64,000 nucleotides of DNA from CAYMUR01 sp964393615 (GTDB lineage: Bacteria; Planctomycetota; Planctomycetia; Pirellulales; Pirellulaceae): positions 30,365-94,364 of the forward strand of contig CAYMUR010000010.1 of assembly GCA_964393615.1 (NCBI GenBank). Direction: 5' to 3'. Below are positions 9,307-19,700 of the stretch, piece after piece. How positions within the stretch are numbered: position 1 is the stretch's first letter; every line of letters starts with the position of its first letter. The notes under the pieces are model-generated. The model did not search any database. It had not been told where the DNA came from and worked only from the letters and a program-made list of their open reading frames with translations. A program made the translations under genes and the position numbers.

Positions 9307-10644
9307 CTAAAGACCTTCCAGACAGGTATTGCCATCATGACTGATGACTTGTCCGTCGAACAGAATGATCTTGTCTCGAGACAAGTGACGGACATCACGG
9401 GTGATATCGTGGGGCGAGAAAATCATGCGGCTGCGATAGCTAGCAGCCAGTTTTCCAATCAGTTCGTGGAACGCAAGGCGGCCTGCAGCATTTCCAGTGG
9501 CACTGCGCAATACCGCTAACGCCGACATGCCTGCATGTTGCATCAGTTCCAATTCGCGAAGCAGACCAAATCCATGGGGTACACCACACGATCCGGCATC
9601 ACTACCGGCAATGATACAAACACCTCGTTCATCGGCTTGTCGTAATGTGCTCCCATGATTGTCGACGATCCGCTGCAAATTCTCTACGACGTTGGTATCC
9701 CATCCTATTTCCTGGCAGCGTTCGATTTGGATGTGGACAGGAGCGAATGTCGGCACCCAACCTATGCCACGATCTCGCATTTGAGAAAGTTGATCGGAGG
9801 ACATGAAGTAACCATGTTCTACCGTGTCAACTTCACCATCAATGGCGTTCTGGATTCCATCACAGCCGGACGCGTGTGCGAATGTTTGCTGTTTTTGGGA
9901 CCGTGCTGACGTGGTCAACGAGAGTACTTCATCGGTGGGCATTTGTGATGGGGCAGTGACGCGACCTGCGTTGAAATTAATGATCCCTGTAACAATCAGC
10001 TTGATGCGATCCGCACCGGCAGCAATGCGGTCGGCAATACAATCGGCCGCACTGGTAAATTCTTCGAGAGGTCGTGCCATGAATTTACCATAGCGACCTT
10101 GGTGATGAATGGCAGCACCAGGGCTATCGATGTATGGCGTATCAGTGATTTGCCCACGATGTTGGCGACAATGGGCAGCCAGGGCTAAACCAACACCATC
10201 TTTGTCCCCCGCATCCCGTACGGCAGTCACCCCCGTACGTGCGATGGCGGGCCACCGCGGACGGGCACGGTCAAGCAGCTGTGATGAGGAATTCGTCAAG
10301 TAGGTCCGGCGGGGATCTGCATCAACGGGGTATCCATCGAGGAATAAATGCGAGTGGGCCTCGGTGAGTCCAGGAATGACAGTGTATTCGGAAAGGAAAA
10401 TGTCGGGACCACTGGTTTTAGCGTCAAGCATGTCGACAGGCGGTAGTTTGTCCGCTGCACCGATATAGCGAATCTTTTGCGCGTCGTAAATAAGATGGGC
10501 GTCTTGGAGCACTTCGTCGGATGTACCATCAAAGAGTTTGCCGACTTGTACCCAAACGACATCATCGGCAGATCGGCTGGTTAAGGCTGCCATGAGATCG
10601 GGCGGGGAAGTGACAACAGAACGGTTCGTAGGAGAGCTGTTCAC
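9307..10644 (-). CDS. Amidohydrolase family metal-dependent hydrolase
   Basis: A 445-residue member of the amidohydrolase superfamily (COG1228-like). Visible metal-site motifs are HSH (in TEAHSHLF, about 96), a candidate bridging Lys (RIKLIVTG, about 219), single His residues in FAHASG and VEHGYF, and Asp in GSDAGSCG (about 345), with the usual N- and C-terminal composite beta-sandwich. Members hydrolyse C-N bonds of cyclic imides, dipeptides or imidazolones; the substrate here is unknown. No signal peptide is seen, so it is probably cytosolic. Its start overlaps the stop of the pterin methyltransferase-like gene by 4 bp, which argues for one operon with the two folate-linked genes upstream. 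Confidence 0.88.
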   Translation of the reverse strand: MNSSPTNRSVVTSPPDLMAALTSRSADDVVWVQVGKLFDGTSDEVLQDAHLIYDAQKIRYIGAADKLPPVDMLDAKTSGPDIFLSEYTVIPGLTEAHSHLFLDGYPVDADPRRTYLTNSSSQLLDRARPRWPAIARTGVTAVRDAGDKDGVGLALAAHCRQHRGQITDTPYIDSPGAAIHHQGRYGKFMARPLEEFTSAADCIADRIAAGADRIKLIVTGIINFNAGRVTAPSQMPTDEVLSLTTSARSQKQQTFAHASGCDGIQNAIDGEVDTVEHGYFMSSDQLSQMRDRGIGWVPTFAPVHIQIERCQEIGWDTNVVENLQRIVDNHGSTLRQADERGVCIIAGSDAGSCGVPHGFGLLRELELMQHAGMSALAVLRSATGNAAGRLAFHELIGKLAASYRSRMIFSPHDITRDVRHLSRDKIILFDGQVISHDGNTCLEGL

Positions 10645-11591
10645 CGATACAGCTCCATGATACGTGCAGATTGCCGGAATCCAGCTTCTTCTTGGGACAC
10701 ACCCGCTTCGGGCCGTCCATCCTCTAATGCTTGGCGGACCACTTGCAGGTAACGGTCGTCCGGTTCCAGTGCTTGTAGATCCTTTTCAGGATTTCCCAGG
10801 ATACAGTCGAGGCCTGATTCGATCGCTAACGTGATGTAAGCATTTTCCAGGCCTTCGCGAATATGTTTAGGCACACCGAAGGAAAAATTTGTCAACCCCA
10901 CCGAGATATGAACACCGTCCAAGTCTGAATCTTGGCGGATCAATCGCATGGCATCCAATCCCATGTTCACCAGTCCATAGGTGTCGGCACTAATGGGCGC
11001 CAATCCAGGATCAACAAAGATTTGGTCATTGGTTCGTCCAGTTCGGGAACGAAGTGCTTCCACAAAGACACGCACTGTCAGGTGTACGTCTTCAGGTGTA
11101 AAGCATTGCGCGGTGCCTCCTTCTGCAAAACGTTCGGAGGCCATCACGATGACCTTTGTGTCGTATTGAGCGATTAAATCATACATCTCCTCTAAATTTT
11201 CGCGGGACGCTGCTACAGAATTAAAGAGCGGAGGACCGCTTTTAGATCTGTCGTAAGCTTTCAGGCAGCAGCGGTGAAATTCGATCCACGGGTTGTCGAA
11301 TGCGAGAGGGAGGTTGGTCACCTCCTGAATCGCTGGAATCAGGTCGGGAACCATATCGAGCATTTGTTGGGGCTTGACCGTCAGCTTTTGGGTTCCATCA
11401 ATATTGATCGTAAGGAAATCGGCTCCCAGGTCCGTTTGCAGTTTGGCTAAACGCTGGTAACTAGCTAGATCGCGATCGCGCCAAGCATGCCTTGCACGTT
11501 GAAATGAGTTGTTGATTAGTTCACCAATCAACTTAAACGGTCTTGGATGTGTCGGTGTTTCGTTCACAAGGATTTTCAGAAAGAGGTACAT
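10641..11591 (-). CDS. Pterin-binding (DHPS-fold) methyltetrahydrofolate methyltransferase-like protein
   Basis: The 316-residue product resembles the pterin-binding TIM barrel of AcsE/MetH-type methyltetrahydrofolate:corrinoid methyltransferases rather than folP: motifs include IGELINNSF at the N-terminus, GADFLTINIDG, a central DPGLAPIS and SVGLTNFSFGVPKHIREG followed by GLDCILGNPE. Family members bind methyl-tetrahydrofolate and pass the methyl to a corrinoid; no corrinoid protein is coded in this window. The ATG at 11591 lies 59 bp inside the 3' end of the MTHFR gene; a GTG at 11567 is an alternative start that removes a poorly conserved leader. The overlaps on both sides imply translational coupling. 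Confidence 0.85.
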   Translation of the reverse strand: MYLFLKILVNETPTHPRPFKLIGELINNSFQRARHAWRDRDLASYQRLAKLQTDLGADFLTINIDGTQKLTVKPQQMLDMVPDLIPAIQEVTNLPLAFDNPWIEFHRCCLKAYDRSKSGPPLFNSVAASRENLEEMYDLIAQYDTKVIVMASERFAEGGTAQCFTPEDVHLTVRVFVEALRSRTGRTNDQIFVDPGLAPISADTYGLVNMGLDAMRLIRQDSDLDGVHISVGLTNFSFGVPKHIREGLENAYITLAIESGLDCILGNPEKDLQALEPDDRYLQVVRQALEDGRPEAGVSQEEAGFRQSARIMELYR

Positions 11592-13161
11592 TGGTGCGGT
11601 TCAATACGGACTTTTTCTGTTTGCTATGGTGATCACGGCCCAGAAAAGTATTTGCCCAACTAGAGGTTCCGCGCAAGGTTTCATTTTGTATGACCGGAGC
11701 GTGATCGAGTAGATGCTGTTCGTTTCCCCTGAATTTCAACCGATCATAGGCCCGCGACCAGATACAAGGAAAATCATCGACTTCACACAACCCGTCACGT
11801 GTTCCACCACAAGGGCCGTTCCGCTGGTTCTTGGCACACTGGGACTCCGGACAGAGATAGGCAATATCGGGTAAAGAGCAATCGCCACAGTCCTTACACC
11901 CGAACATGACAGATTTGCTGGCATGCTCGAGGACTCTCAGTGCAGAGGGGCCCTGTTGTTTGTTGCTGGCACGACGGTAAATGGTTTCTCCCCAACGAAA
12001 CAACCTGGTTCCCGGTTGGAAGATTAAGCGGTGGACCCAGTGGTTCAGGCGGTAGCCCCAGGTGACATGTTTGGAACGCTGAGGGAGCCATTCTTTCGTT
12101 TTGCCTTCCGGCGAGGGGGCCGGATTTGCCAGCCCCGTCGACGAGTCTTGGTCGTACAGGTAAAACTCTCCTTTGCGACCGTAGCAAATTTCTTTTGCGA
12201 ATTCCCGCCAATCATCTGTTGTAAAGCGATTGGCTCGCTCCAGAATATCTTGGATTTGTGCCATGCTATGGACACCTCCAAGATAGACGCCGCGAAATCC
12301 TAGGCCGCGAAAAATTGCCAGCTGGCGGGCCGCCAGTTCCAGAAAGAAATTGCGACCGCGATCAGGGCGCTGAGCTTCTGCCTGGCAACGTTCGAACAAC
12401 GCATTACTGACGACCACTCCCGGAATTTTCTGAGAGCGAAAAAACTTGGCGACTGGAAACGAAAGTAAGAATACGTTTCCAATAAGTGGTACGTTCCCAT
12501 GTCCGCGCTGAGTCAGGTAAGCTACCATTTCGTGGCTTTTGCGAGAATCGAAACCGATTTGAGCAATAATGAAGGAGGCTCCTAGCTCGATTTTTTTTTC
12601 CATCTTGAGGTACTGGGGGACGACTTCATTCTCAAACAATTTGAAATTAGTAGCAACTGCTCCAGTAAAGAAATTGGTTTTTTTTAGCTTTGCGGAGCTG
12701 GCAGTACCTGCAGACGGCCGGTCCAAACCCTGATTCATTTCACCAAGTAGTGTTAACAGGCCAATCGAATCAATGTCAAAAACTGGTTTGGCATTGCCAT
12801 GGTAACCGGACGCTGGATAGTCCCCGCTGAGCGCAAGAATATTTTGAAAACCTTCACTGGCCAGTTGCCACGCTTCGCTTTCCAGCCCGTTCCGATTAAA
12901 GTCTTTACATGACAGATGAATCAGTACTTCTTTTCCACCGTAGAGGATATTTTTACCCAGCGCGATGGGGCTTAACATTGGATTGCCGCCCGCATTGTCT
13001 GTAATGGATACCCAGTCTACGGATTCGTAGTCTGTCAACTCGGCTGCCAGGCGACGGGTCTGAACGGATTTTATCTCGTCCATCGTGCCACGAGTGGTCA
13101 CGAGCTCGACGCCCACCAGGAAATCTGAACTGTCCCGCATTTTCTGCCGAAGCGTGGACAC
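11533..13161 (-). CDS. metF: Methylenetetrahydrofolate reductase with Cys-rich C-terminal (MetV-like) domain
   Basis: The 542-residue product joins an N-terminal MTHFR TIM barrel (about 1-310: VELVTTRG with the catalytic-type Glu, ALSGDYP flavin/folate loop) to a C-terminal domain of the MTHFR_C type (about 420-490) with an array of Cys: GCKDCGDC, LCPESQC, NGPCGG, GLCEV and PC-W. Fused or separate forms of this Cys-rich domain are known as MetV partners of MetF in Wood-Ljungdahl bacteria, where it likely binds metal or Fe-S. The reaction is reduction of methylene- to methyl-tetrahydrofolate. It is the first gene of an operon with a methyl-THF-binding transferase and an amidohydrolase. Fusion and context suggest a C1 module, not only methionine synthesis. 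Confidence 0.9.
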   Translation of the reverse strand: MSTLRQKMRDSSDFLVGVELVTTRGTMDEIKSVQTRRLAAELTDYESVDWVSITDNAGGNPMLSPIALGKNILYGGKEVLIHLSCKDFNRNGLESEAWQLASEGFQNILALSGDYPASGYHGNAKPVFDIDSIGLLTLLGEMNQGLDRPSAGTASSAKLKKTNFFTGAVATNFKLFENEVVPQYLKMEKKIELGASFIIAQIGFDSRKSHEMVAYLTQRGHGNVPLIGNVFLLSFPVAKFFRSQKIPGVVVSNALFERCQAEAQRPDRGRNFFLELAARQLAIFRGLGFRGVYLGGVHSMAQIQDILERANRFTTDDWREFAKEICYGRKGEFYLYDQDSSTGLANPAPSPEGKTKEWLPQRSKHVTWGYRLNHWVHRLIFQPGTRLFRWGETIYRRASNKQQGPSALRVLEHASKSVMFGCKDCGDCSLPDIAYLCPESQCAKNQRNGPCGGTRDGLCEVDDFPCIWSRAYDRLKFRGNEQHLLDHAPVIQNETLRGTSSWANTFLGRDHHSKQKKSVLNRTNVPLSENPCERNTDTSKTV

Positions 13162-13766
13162 GGAATAACCCTTCTACAAAAGACGCCAGTGAATATTAAG
13201 GCGTGTCATCTTGTAACTGGAAAGTTTAACAGCAGGAATATGCAAAGCGGTTGGTTGTTGGAAAGTCGCCAGCCCCCAACGTAATGCGTCGCTTATGAAA
13301 AACAGTGATTGAAATCGTTGCACGCCGTCTCACAAGGTAGTGACTGCGGAACCCACTCGGGGTCTCAGTTGAATCTCGGACATCCAAGCGAATGGAAATC
13401 ATTTAATCAGCACGTGTAAAATCATATATTTCAACTTGATTTTAGCAGCGAAACGTTCAGACGCCGGGTTGCTACCGCTTCCAATCTATTATATCAGCTT
13501 CGACGGGTAGAGGTATTGGAGATGAACAATTCAGTCGCTCAAAAATTAGTAGACGGTTCACACGTTGAAGGCTCACCAGTCCAACTGGTTTGCGAGCCAG
13601 GAAACCAAAGAGACGGGTCGGCGTGGTTCGCGTGGTGAAGATACCAATTGCGGTCAAAATGCGGTGAAACACGGTATATCTTCACGGGCCTGTCTAGGTT
13701 GCTTGACAGCAGAAAAGGCCGCTCGCTCCTTGAAACCCAGCCAGCATTGGCCACCACAGGGCTGGC
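13162..13766. other. Spacer upstream of the MTHFR operon
   Basis: These 605 bp contain the MTHFR operon leader and promoter region and the downstream region of the giant exoprotein gene. I looked on the minus strand for SAM, SAH, cobalamin and THF riboswitch cores because of the operon content and recognized none. No open frame here has protein-like features. Confidence 0.5.
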
Positions 13767-16700
13767 TTAGACGAAACCCGTGTCCATGCCAGTTTGCAGG
13801 ACCGGGCGTTTTTTAGGCGAAATGTGAAGGGTTGTATCCTGGGCGGTGAATCCGGAGACATAATGGACCGAGGTGATCTCTACCGTTGAGTTCAGCGTGT
13901 GCGATACGGTTTCGGCTGGTTCAGCAGTGAAAGGGTCGACCCGCGACAAACCTGTCTCTGCATGCTCATAAGGGTTAGCGGACGAGCGATCGAGTGAGTG
14001 GTTGGGTTCGGGCACACTAGCGCTGTTGGAAAGCACGACGTTTTCAGCTGGATAACCGAGGGGCGCAAAATTAGTGGCCATTAAATTGAAATCGTTAATG
14101 TCGATGTCTCTGTCACCGTCAAAATTTCCACTACTCCAACTGGCAAATGAATTTGAGCCGAGCGGGTCAAAGTGACGTACTAATTGACTGAAATCCACAG
14201 AGTCCAGGTCTTGATCGAGATCCGTGTCTCCGTAATGTGTCCCCATGATATTCAACACTAAATGGTCTACATCGTCGTAGTTGACCTCTCCGTCGTAGTT
14301 CAAGTCAAAGGTCGGATCGTGGGAACCGATTTTAGCGAACATCAGATCAATGTCGTCTGCATTCAACTGACTGTCGTGATTGAGATTGCCGACTAGAGAT
14401 GTAGGCAACTCCAGGTGGAGCGACCAATCTGCCAGTACGCCGGTATTGCCATTAACGGTATCATCCCAGACGTGTAGTTTCCACTGGCCTTCGGCTTGCT
14501 CCCCTCGTAACGAGCTGAGTTTACCTTCAGGTCGAAACATTCCGCTGAATGGAGCGCTGCCAGTTGTGATTTCTTGTGGGGCTTGGTCATCCAAGGTCGT
14601 TGTAATAAAGTGGCTGCCCCCACCTCCCACATCCGTGAATAACTCTACAATTGTTCCACGAGGTGATTCAAGAAATACGTCCAGGTCTTCGGTGCGTGTA
14701 TGGAGAAATGTCAGAAAAACCGTCATGTCTGTAATGCGGCCCGTTGTGGTCACGTCCAACTCAAATGTTTGTAATTCACCATCGTTGATCGGAGTGTCGC
14801 TCGCCGTCAGAATTCCTTGACCACCGATTGCCAGGTAGGACACTTCTTCGCCAATATGGGTGGTTTCTATGTCCCTGGTAGTGTCTTCATCGATTTTGAT
14901 ACCAACGTTACTGGCAGACGGGGTCGTGTAACGCAAGATGGCATTGTCGCCTCCGAAGAACGACGCCAGGGATGCAATAAAAGATGGCGGTTCTGCGAAA
15001 GGCTGGGAGAATGTGAGTGTTGTGAACTGGTCGGTGAAATTTGCCGGGGTGGTGAACGCTTCATAGGGGATTTCGTTCCAGTTTCCTCTTCCGCTTTCGA
15101 TGGCCAGATAACCCACATTGATGGAACTGTGGGTAGTCATGATACTTTCTTCCTGTTGTAACGACACTTGAAAACTGTTGGTCTGTATCGAGTTCTGTCG
15201 AGTTGATAAATAGGGCTCACCCGCAGAGGATTGAACCTGAGTCATGACTGTCGGCGACGAAAGAAACGGTGTTTCGAATGTCACTGTTTCCCAGGCAGGA
15301 CTGGCCACGACTTTACCCACCGTGGCGTTGGTATTCACGGTTCCCACTTCCAGGAATGCACCACTTTCTAACACGTGACTTCCTGCTTCGAGTACAACGT
15401 AGGTAATTGTTTCGGCAGCCCCGTGTATACCGTTCAGGTTCGATGGTTCGCTGAGGAACAAGTCAAATTGATTTGACTGTACGTTGTTGACTCGCACTAC
15501 GACTGGATCCATTCCAACGAACGAAGGGGGGGTCACGAAAACAATGGGTTGAGTATAGGTCTTTGTTAGTGTAACGGTTTGAGTCTGGTGAGTGAGATCG
15601 GTGACTTGTCCCGTTTCACCAATGATGACGGATGTTGTCGGGTCGAACGCGACTGAGAACACAGGCCTGTAACGCCCGGGACTGACTGGCCCGCTTATCC
15701 AGGAAGCGGAATCATGTGACCAGTTATCTGACAATGTTCGTTGCAGGGACTTTCCGCTGCCATCCGACTCTGTAGGCCATGGCGCCAAATCATCGTACTG
15801 CAAGTCGTCTTCGAGCAGGTAGGGTGTGAACGCCGGTTCTCCAAGAGACGGGTGGCCGGGCCGCTGTAAAGAGATCTGTTCACCACCGTTGCTCAAGTTC
15901 CCCGCAAATCCTCCCAGAACCATTACGGACTCTTTGAGTCCGTGTAATTCGCGGAAAGCGGCCAGATGATTGGCGTGGAGATTGCTGGCAGGATCGAAAG
16001 GCAATACGACTAAAAATTCTGCTGGCCCCAACATCGTGCCGCTGGGGAAATTGAAATCAATGCCGTTTTCGATGCGCCAACCTGTCAGATCGACTTCGTG
16101 AGGGGTCGGATTGTATATTTCCACGAATTCCAGGTCATTTTCGCTCAAAGTAGGTTCAATATCCAAGAGGGCGGGAGATACGTTACGGGGATGGTAGTGG
16201 ACTTCGCTGATGACTACGGGACCGACTCGTACCCTGTCATTGGCCGTCCCCAACGTGGTGTTTTGCATGGGGGCCAATCGGCCCGTTCCGTTGGGAAATC
16301 GCCCCAACGATTCGCCATTCGGCGCCGCTGAAAAATGCACGTCATCGACGAACGACAGAACGCCACCAGTTCCATCGGAAATCGTTAGCCAGACGTCGTC
16401 ACCACGAATTCCACTCAAAGCAAAACTGGGATCCACCCCCGGTGTCGGATTAAAATCGCGCTCGTCTAATACTAAATAGCCACCCGCGGCCAGCGACATC
16501 GCTGGTAATTGGTGTTTTAGTAGATCGCCGTCCGAGTCACTCAGGTACCAACCTGTGATTGAAATCGGGGTGCTTGTCGGATTGTAAAGTTCAATCGAAT
16601 CCGATTCAGCCACTGGTGGATCCGTCTGTGTGAACACCTCATTAATGACAATGCCTACAGGATCTGCACTCGCTGCAGCGGGTGATCCACCAAACTCAGT

Positions 16701-19700
16701 ACTGCCACGCCAGTGATAATATTTTTCAAATTGTTCAACCGGTGTAGCGGCCACATCGTTGGCAACCAATGTTCCGCCAACTCCATCGGTCCGCTCATAC
16801 CAGGGGGCAGTATCTCCATAACTGAAGTCCAGTATGGTTTCTGCCAAGCCGGTTTCCAAACGTATCCGTTCACCATTGTTAGAAAGCCTTCCGGAATATT
16901 CACCAGCAATATTGATTCCTGCACCGTATCGTGATTCAAAAGCAGCCTGGTTGCGCACGACAAGAATGCGATCGCCACCAGCAAGTGCAGAGGTAGTTAA
17001 CGGAAAGGTGTAGTTCACTCCTTCGGTGAACCTAACTCCTCCCAATGCAATGGGTTGGCTACTGATGTTTACTAACTCAATGAACTCAAAGTCATCATCG
17101 TCAGTAAAACCAGCCCCTCGTTCGATCGATGTCGGATCCACAGGGTGATAATTGATTTCGCTGATGCGCAACGACCCGACAATGTCATTGGTCACCGTAC
17201 TGTTGATCACAATCGAATCTGTGCCAAGCACATTCCCCTGAAAATCATAGGCCTCCAATGTCAGCCAGAAACTGTTCGCTGCCCCTGGAATGGTCGTCTG
17301 CCAGGTATTGGCATAACTGGAACCTCCAGCTGCACTCCAGGTCAGGTCAAGCGGTTGATCACTGTTGGCTAGTCGGATCTGTTCGACATTCACCCAGCCT
17401 TCGCCCGTAATCGTTGCCGTATCACTTGAACCAACGTCCAGTGGATTACTGCTAGTGATGGCAAACGACACCTCAGGGGCAGCGTTTTGGATCTGGCTGG
17501 TGACGGAGCTCGCTCGCGAACCAAGCCAGCTTGCGTGCGAGTAATATTCACCGGTGAGCGACCCCAAATGCGCCGCCCACGGTGCAGCGTAGGACTGATT
17601 GAAAGACTGGTCAATCAAATCCAGCATATGACCATAATAGCGGCGGAGGTTCTGTGGCCGCTTAGCAATCTGTGTCAGATTCCACTGGTTACTTCCAATC
17701 AGTTCCCCATGGGTGCTGCCATAGCCGTGGTCGTTGTCCCATGGCATGGCCACGACCTTCCCATCGCTGGGCCTGACATACATCATCAGGTTGTGTGCAA
17801 ATTGAGCGCCCATGGTGTAGAAGTCACCCTCGCGAATCAGCGCATTCATGGCCAAAGTTCGCAACCATGAATCCATGTCGATCAACTCCTCCATGGCAGT
17901 GTCCAGTGCGGAACCCGAGAAGTCGAATGCCTTGGCCATTTCGATAATGCGACTATAATCATCTCGATTACGATGATTCTTAATCAAGAAGTTCCAACGA
18001 TAGTTTTCTTTATCATCCCCCAAATTGGAGATGTCGGTATTGGCTACGATTGCTGTGCTGAATAATGGCGCTGCATTTTTGAACCCTTCTGTCCCACCGA
18101 AAGTATTGGGAACCCAATTGATCGCCTCCAGTTCAAACAATGTTCCATCACTACTTCCATAGGTCTCTTCCAGAAACGGGTTGTTGTAACGTGCTAATTC
18201 CATTACCACCGGACTGGTATGCTGGGACCTGGGCGCAATCAAATACCCCACATCATCGTACTGGCTGGCCAGTGCCCCGCCCGCCCGATTGATTAATGTC
18301 TTGGTGAGGATTTCGTCGTGGCCATGACCGGACATTAAAGCAGTGTTTCCGGATCCGTCAAATACGATGGTTTCCAAAACGCCGCGGAACGGTTGATGCG
18401 GATGGAATTGAATCTTGTAACTACCCTGCCGCTGGGGATTGTGACGACCATGTACGCTACCGACCAGACGAACCCCTACGTCGTAAAATACTTCATGGTT
18501 GTTATAAACAACGGTTGCTCCACGCAACTCATCGCTCTTGATTTTTGTGGTATCAAACAGCGCATTGGTCTCGGCCGTTGTCATGATGATACGAACCGTG
18601 TCAATGGGCCTGGTGGTCTCTTGCCCATCCTGAACCTGAATCATCGCGCGAGAATCGCTTCCATTGGCCGGAAACGTGGACACCGCACCCAACATGTCCT
18701 GGCCTTGGACATAAAACTGGATTTTACTGCTGGATGAATTGCCGGAAATGATCGCACTGTATTTTCCATTGCCTTGATGGTTCATGGCAGCGCTGGTGAA
18801 CGAAGCACCGTTAACATTCCAAAACAGGGTCATCGAAGCGATAGTGTCAGGATCGTCGACCACGGTGGAAACCGTAATATTTTTACCGGCAGCCGGAAGG
18901 ATCGGCGAATGCGACAATTCACGGTAGGTGGGCCCTGCATTGGCAGTGAACCTGGAATTCTGAACACCCGGAGTTCCATTGTCCAACGGCACCTTCAAAA
19001 GGTCGGTGCGCATCACACGCGAGACAAAAAATCGACTGTTTAGTCGACTGCAACCAGTGAGCCACTTGGCACGCAACGAAATTTCATATTCTCTGCCGTT
19101 TTGTACGGAAACGAACGAGTTCCCTGCCTTGAGTGTCGTTTCAGCCAGGTTGCTGACGATATCATGTCGACCCGTGGCCCGAAGATGTAGGACCTTGTTA
19201 CTCCCAGGATTGTCGGGATCATCGATCACGGTACCGTGATGATTTTCCATGATGCGCCATTTGCTGGGACTAGCACCGATCCAGTCCGATTCAAAAGTAC
19301 CGTTCTGGATTAGCTCCCGATTGAGACCATCGGGGTCCTCGATGACATGAATATCGTCAATCAAGACTTCACCATCATTTAGCAGGCTAACAATGTATTC
19401 ATTGAACCCGCTATTGGGACCCGTATCAGCATGCGCCGTATGACGCATCGTGTAGGTCTGCCACTCCGACTTGCTTGTTTCATCGCTAGCCGCCCAGGCT
19501 TCCGCCTGGGCATTGTCAGAATCCGGATCACGCAACTCTAAACTCGATCCGCCGCCATCCGCAAACTGGGGCCAGCGGCCGCCGTCAAAATAATGCACCT
19601 CGTCGGCCGGGTTTTTGCTGGTGTCACGCAAAAGAATCAAATCATCTTTATTGGATAAACGGCCCGAAAAATCACCTATGATCTTGCTGGCTACCTCGGG

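Noticed and set aside
13162..13766. Possible SAM, SAH, THF or cobalamin riboswitch upstream of MTHFR
   Set aside because: No core sequence of these classes was recognized on the minus strand; a covariance-model scan would be needed to exclude a divergent one.
13565..13816. 84-codon plus-strand frame overlapping the end of the giant gene
   Set aside because: Composition is that of a shadow frame with no start signal or protein features.
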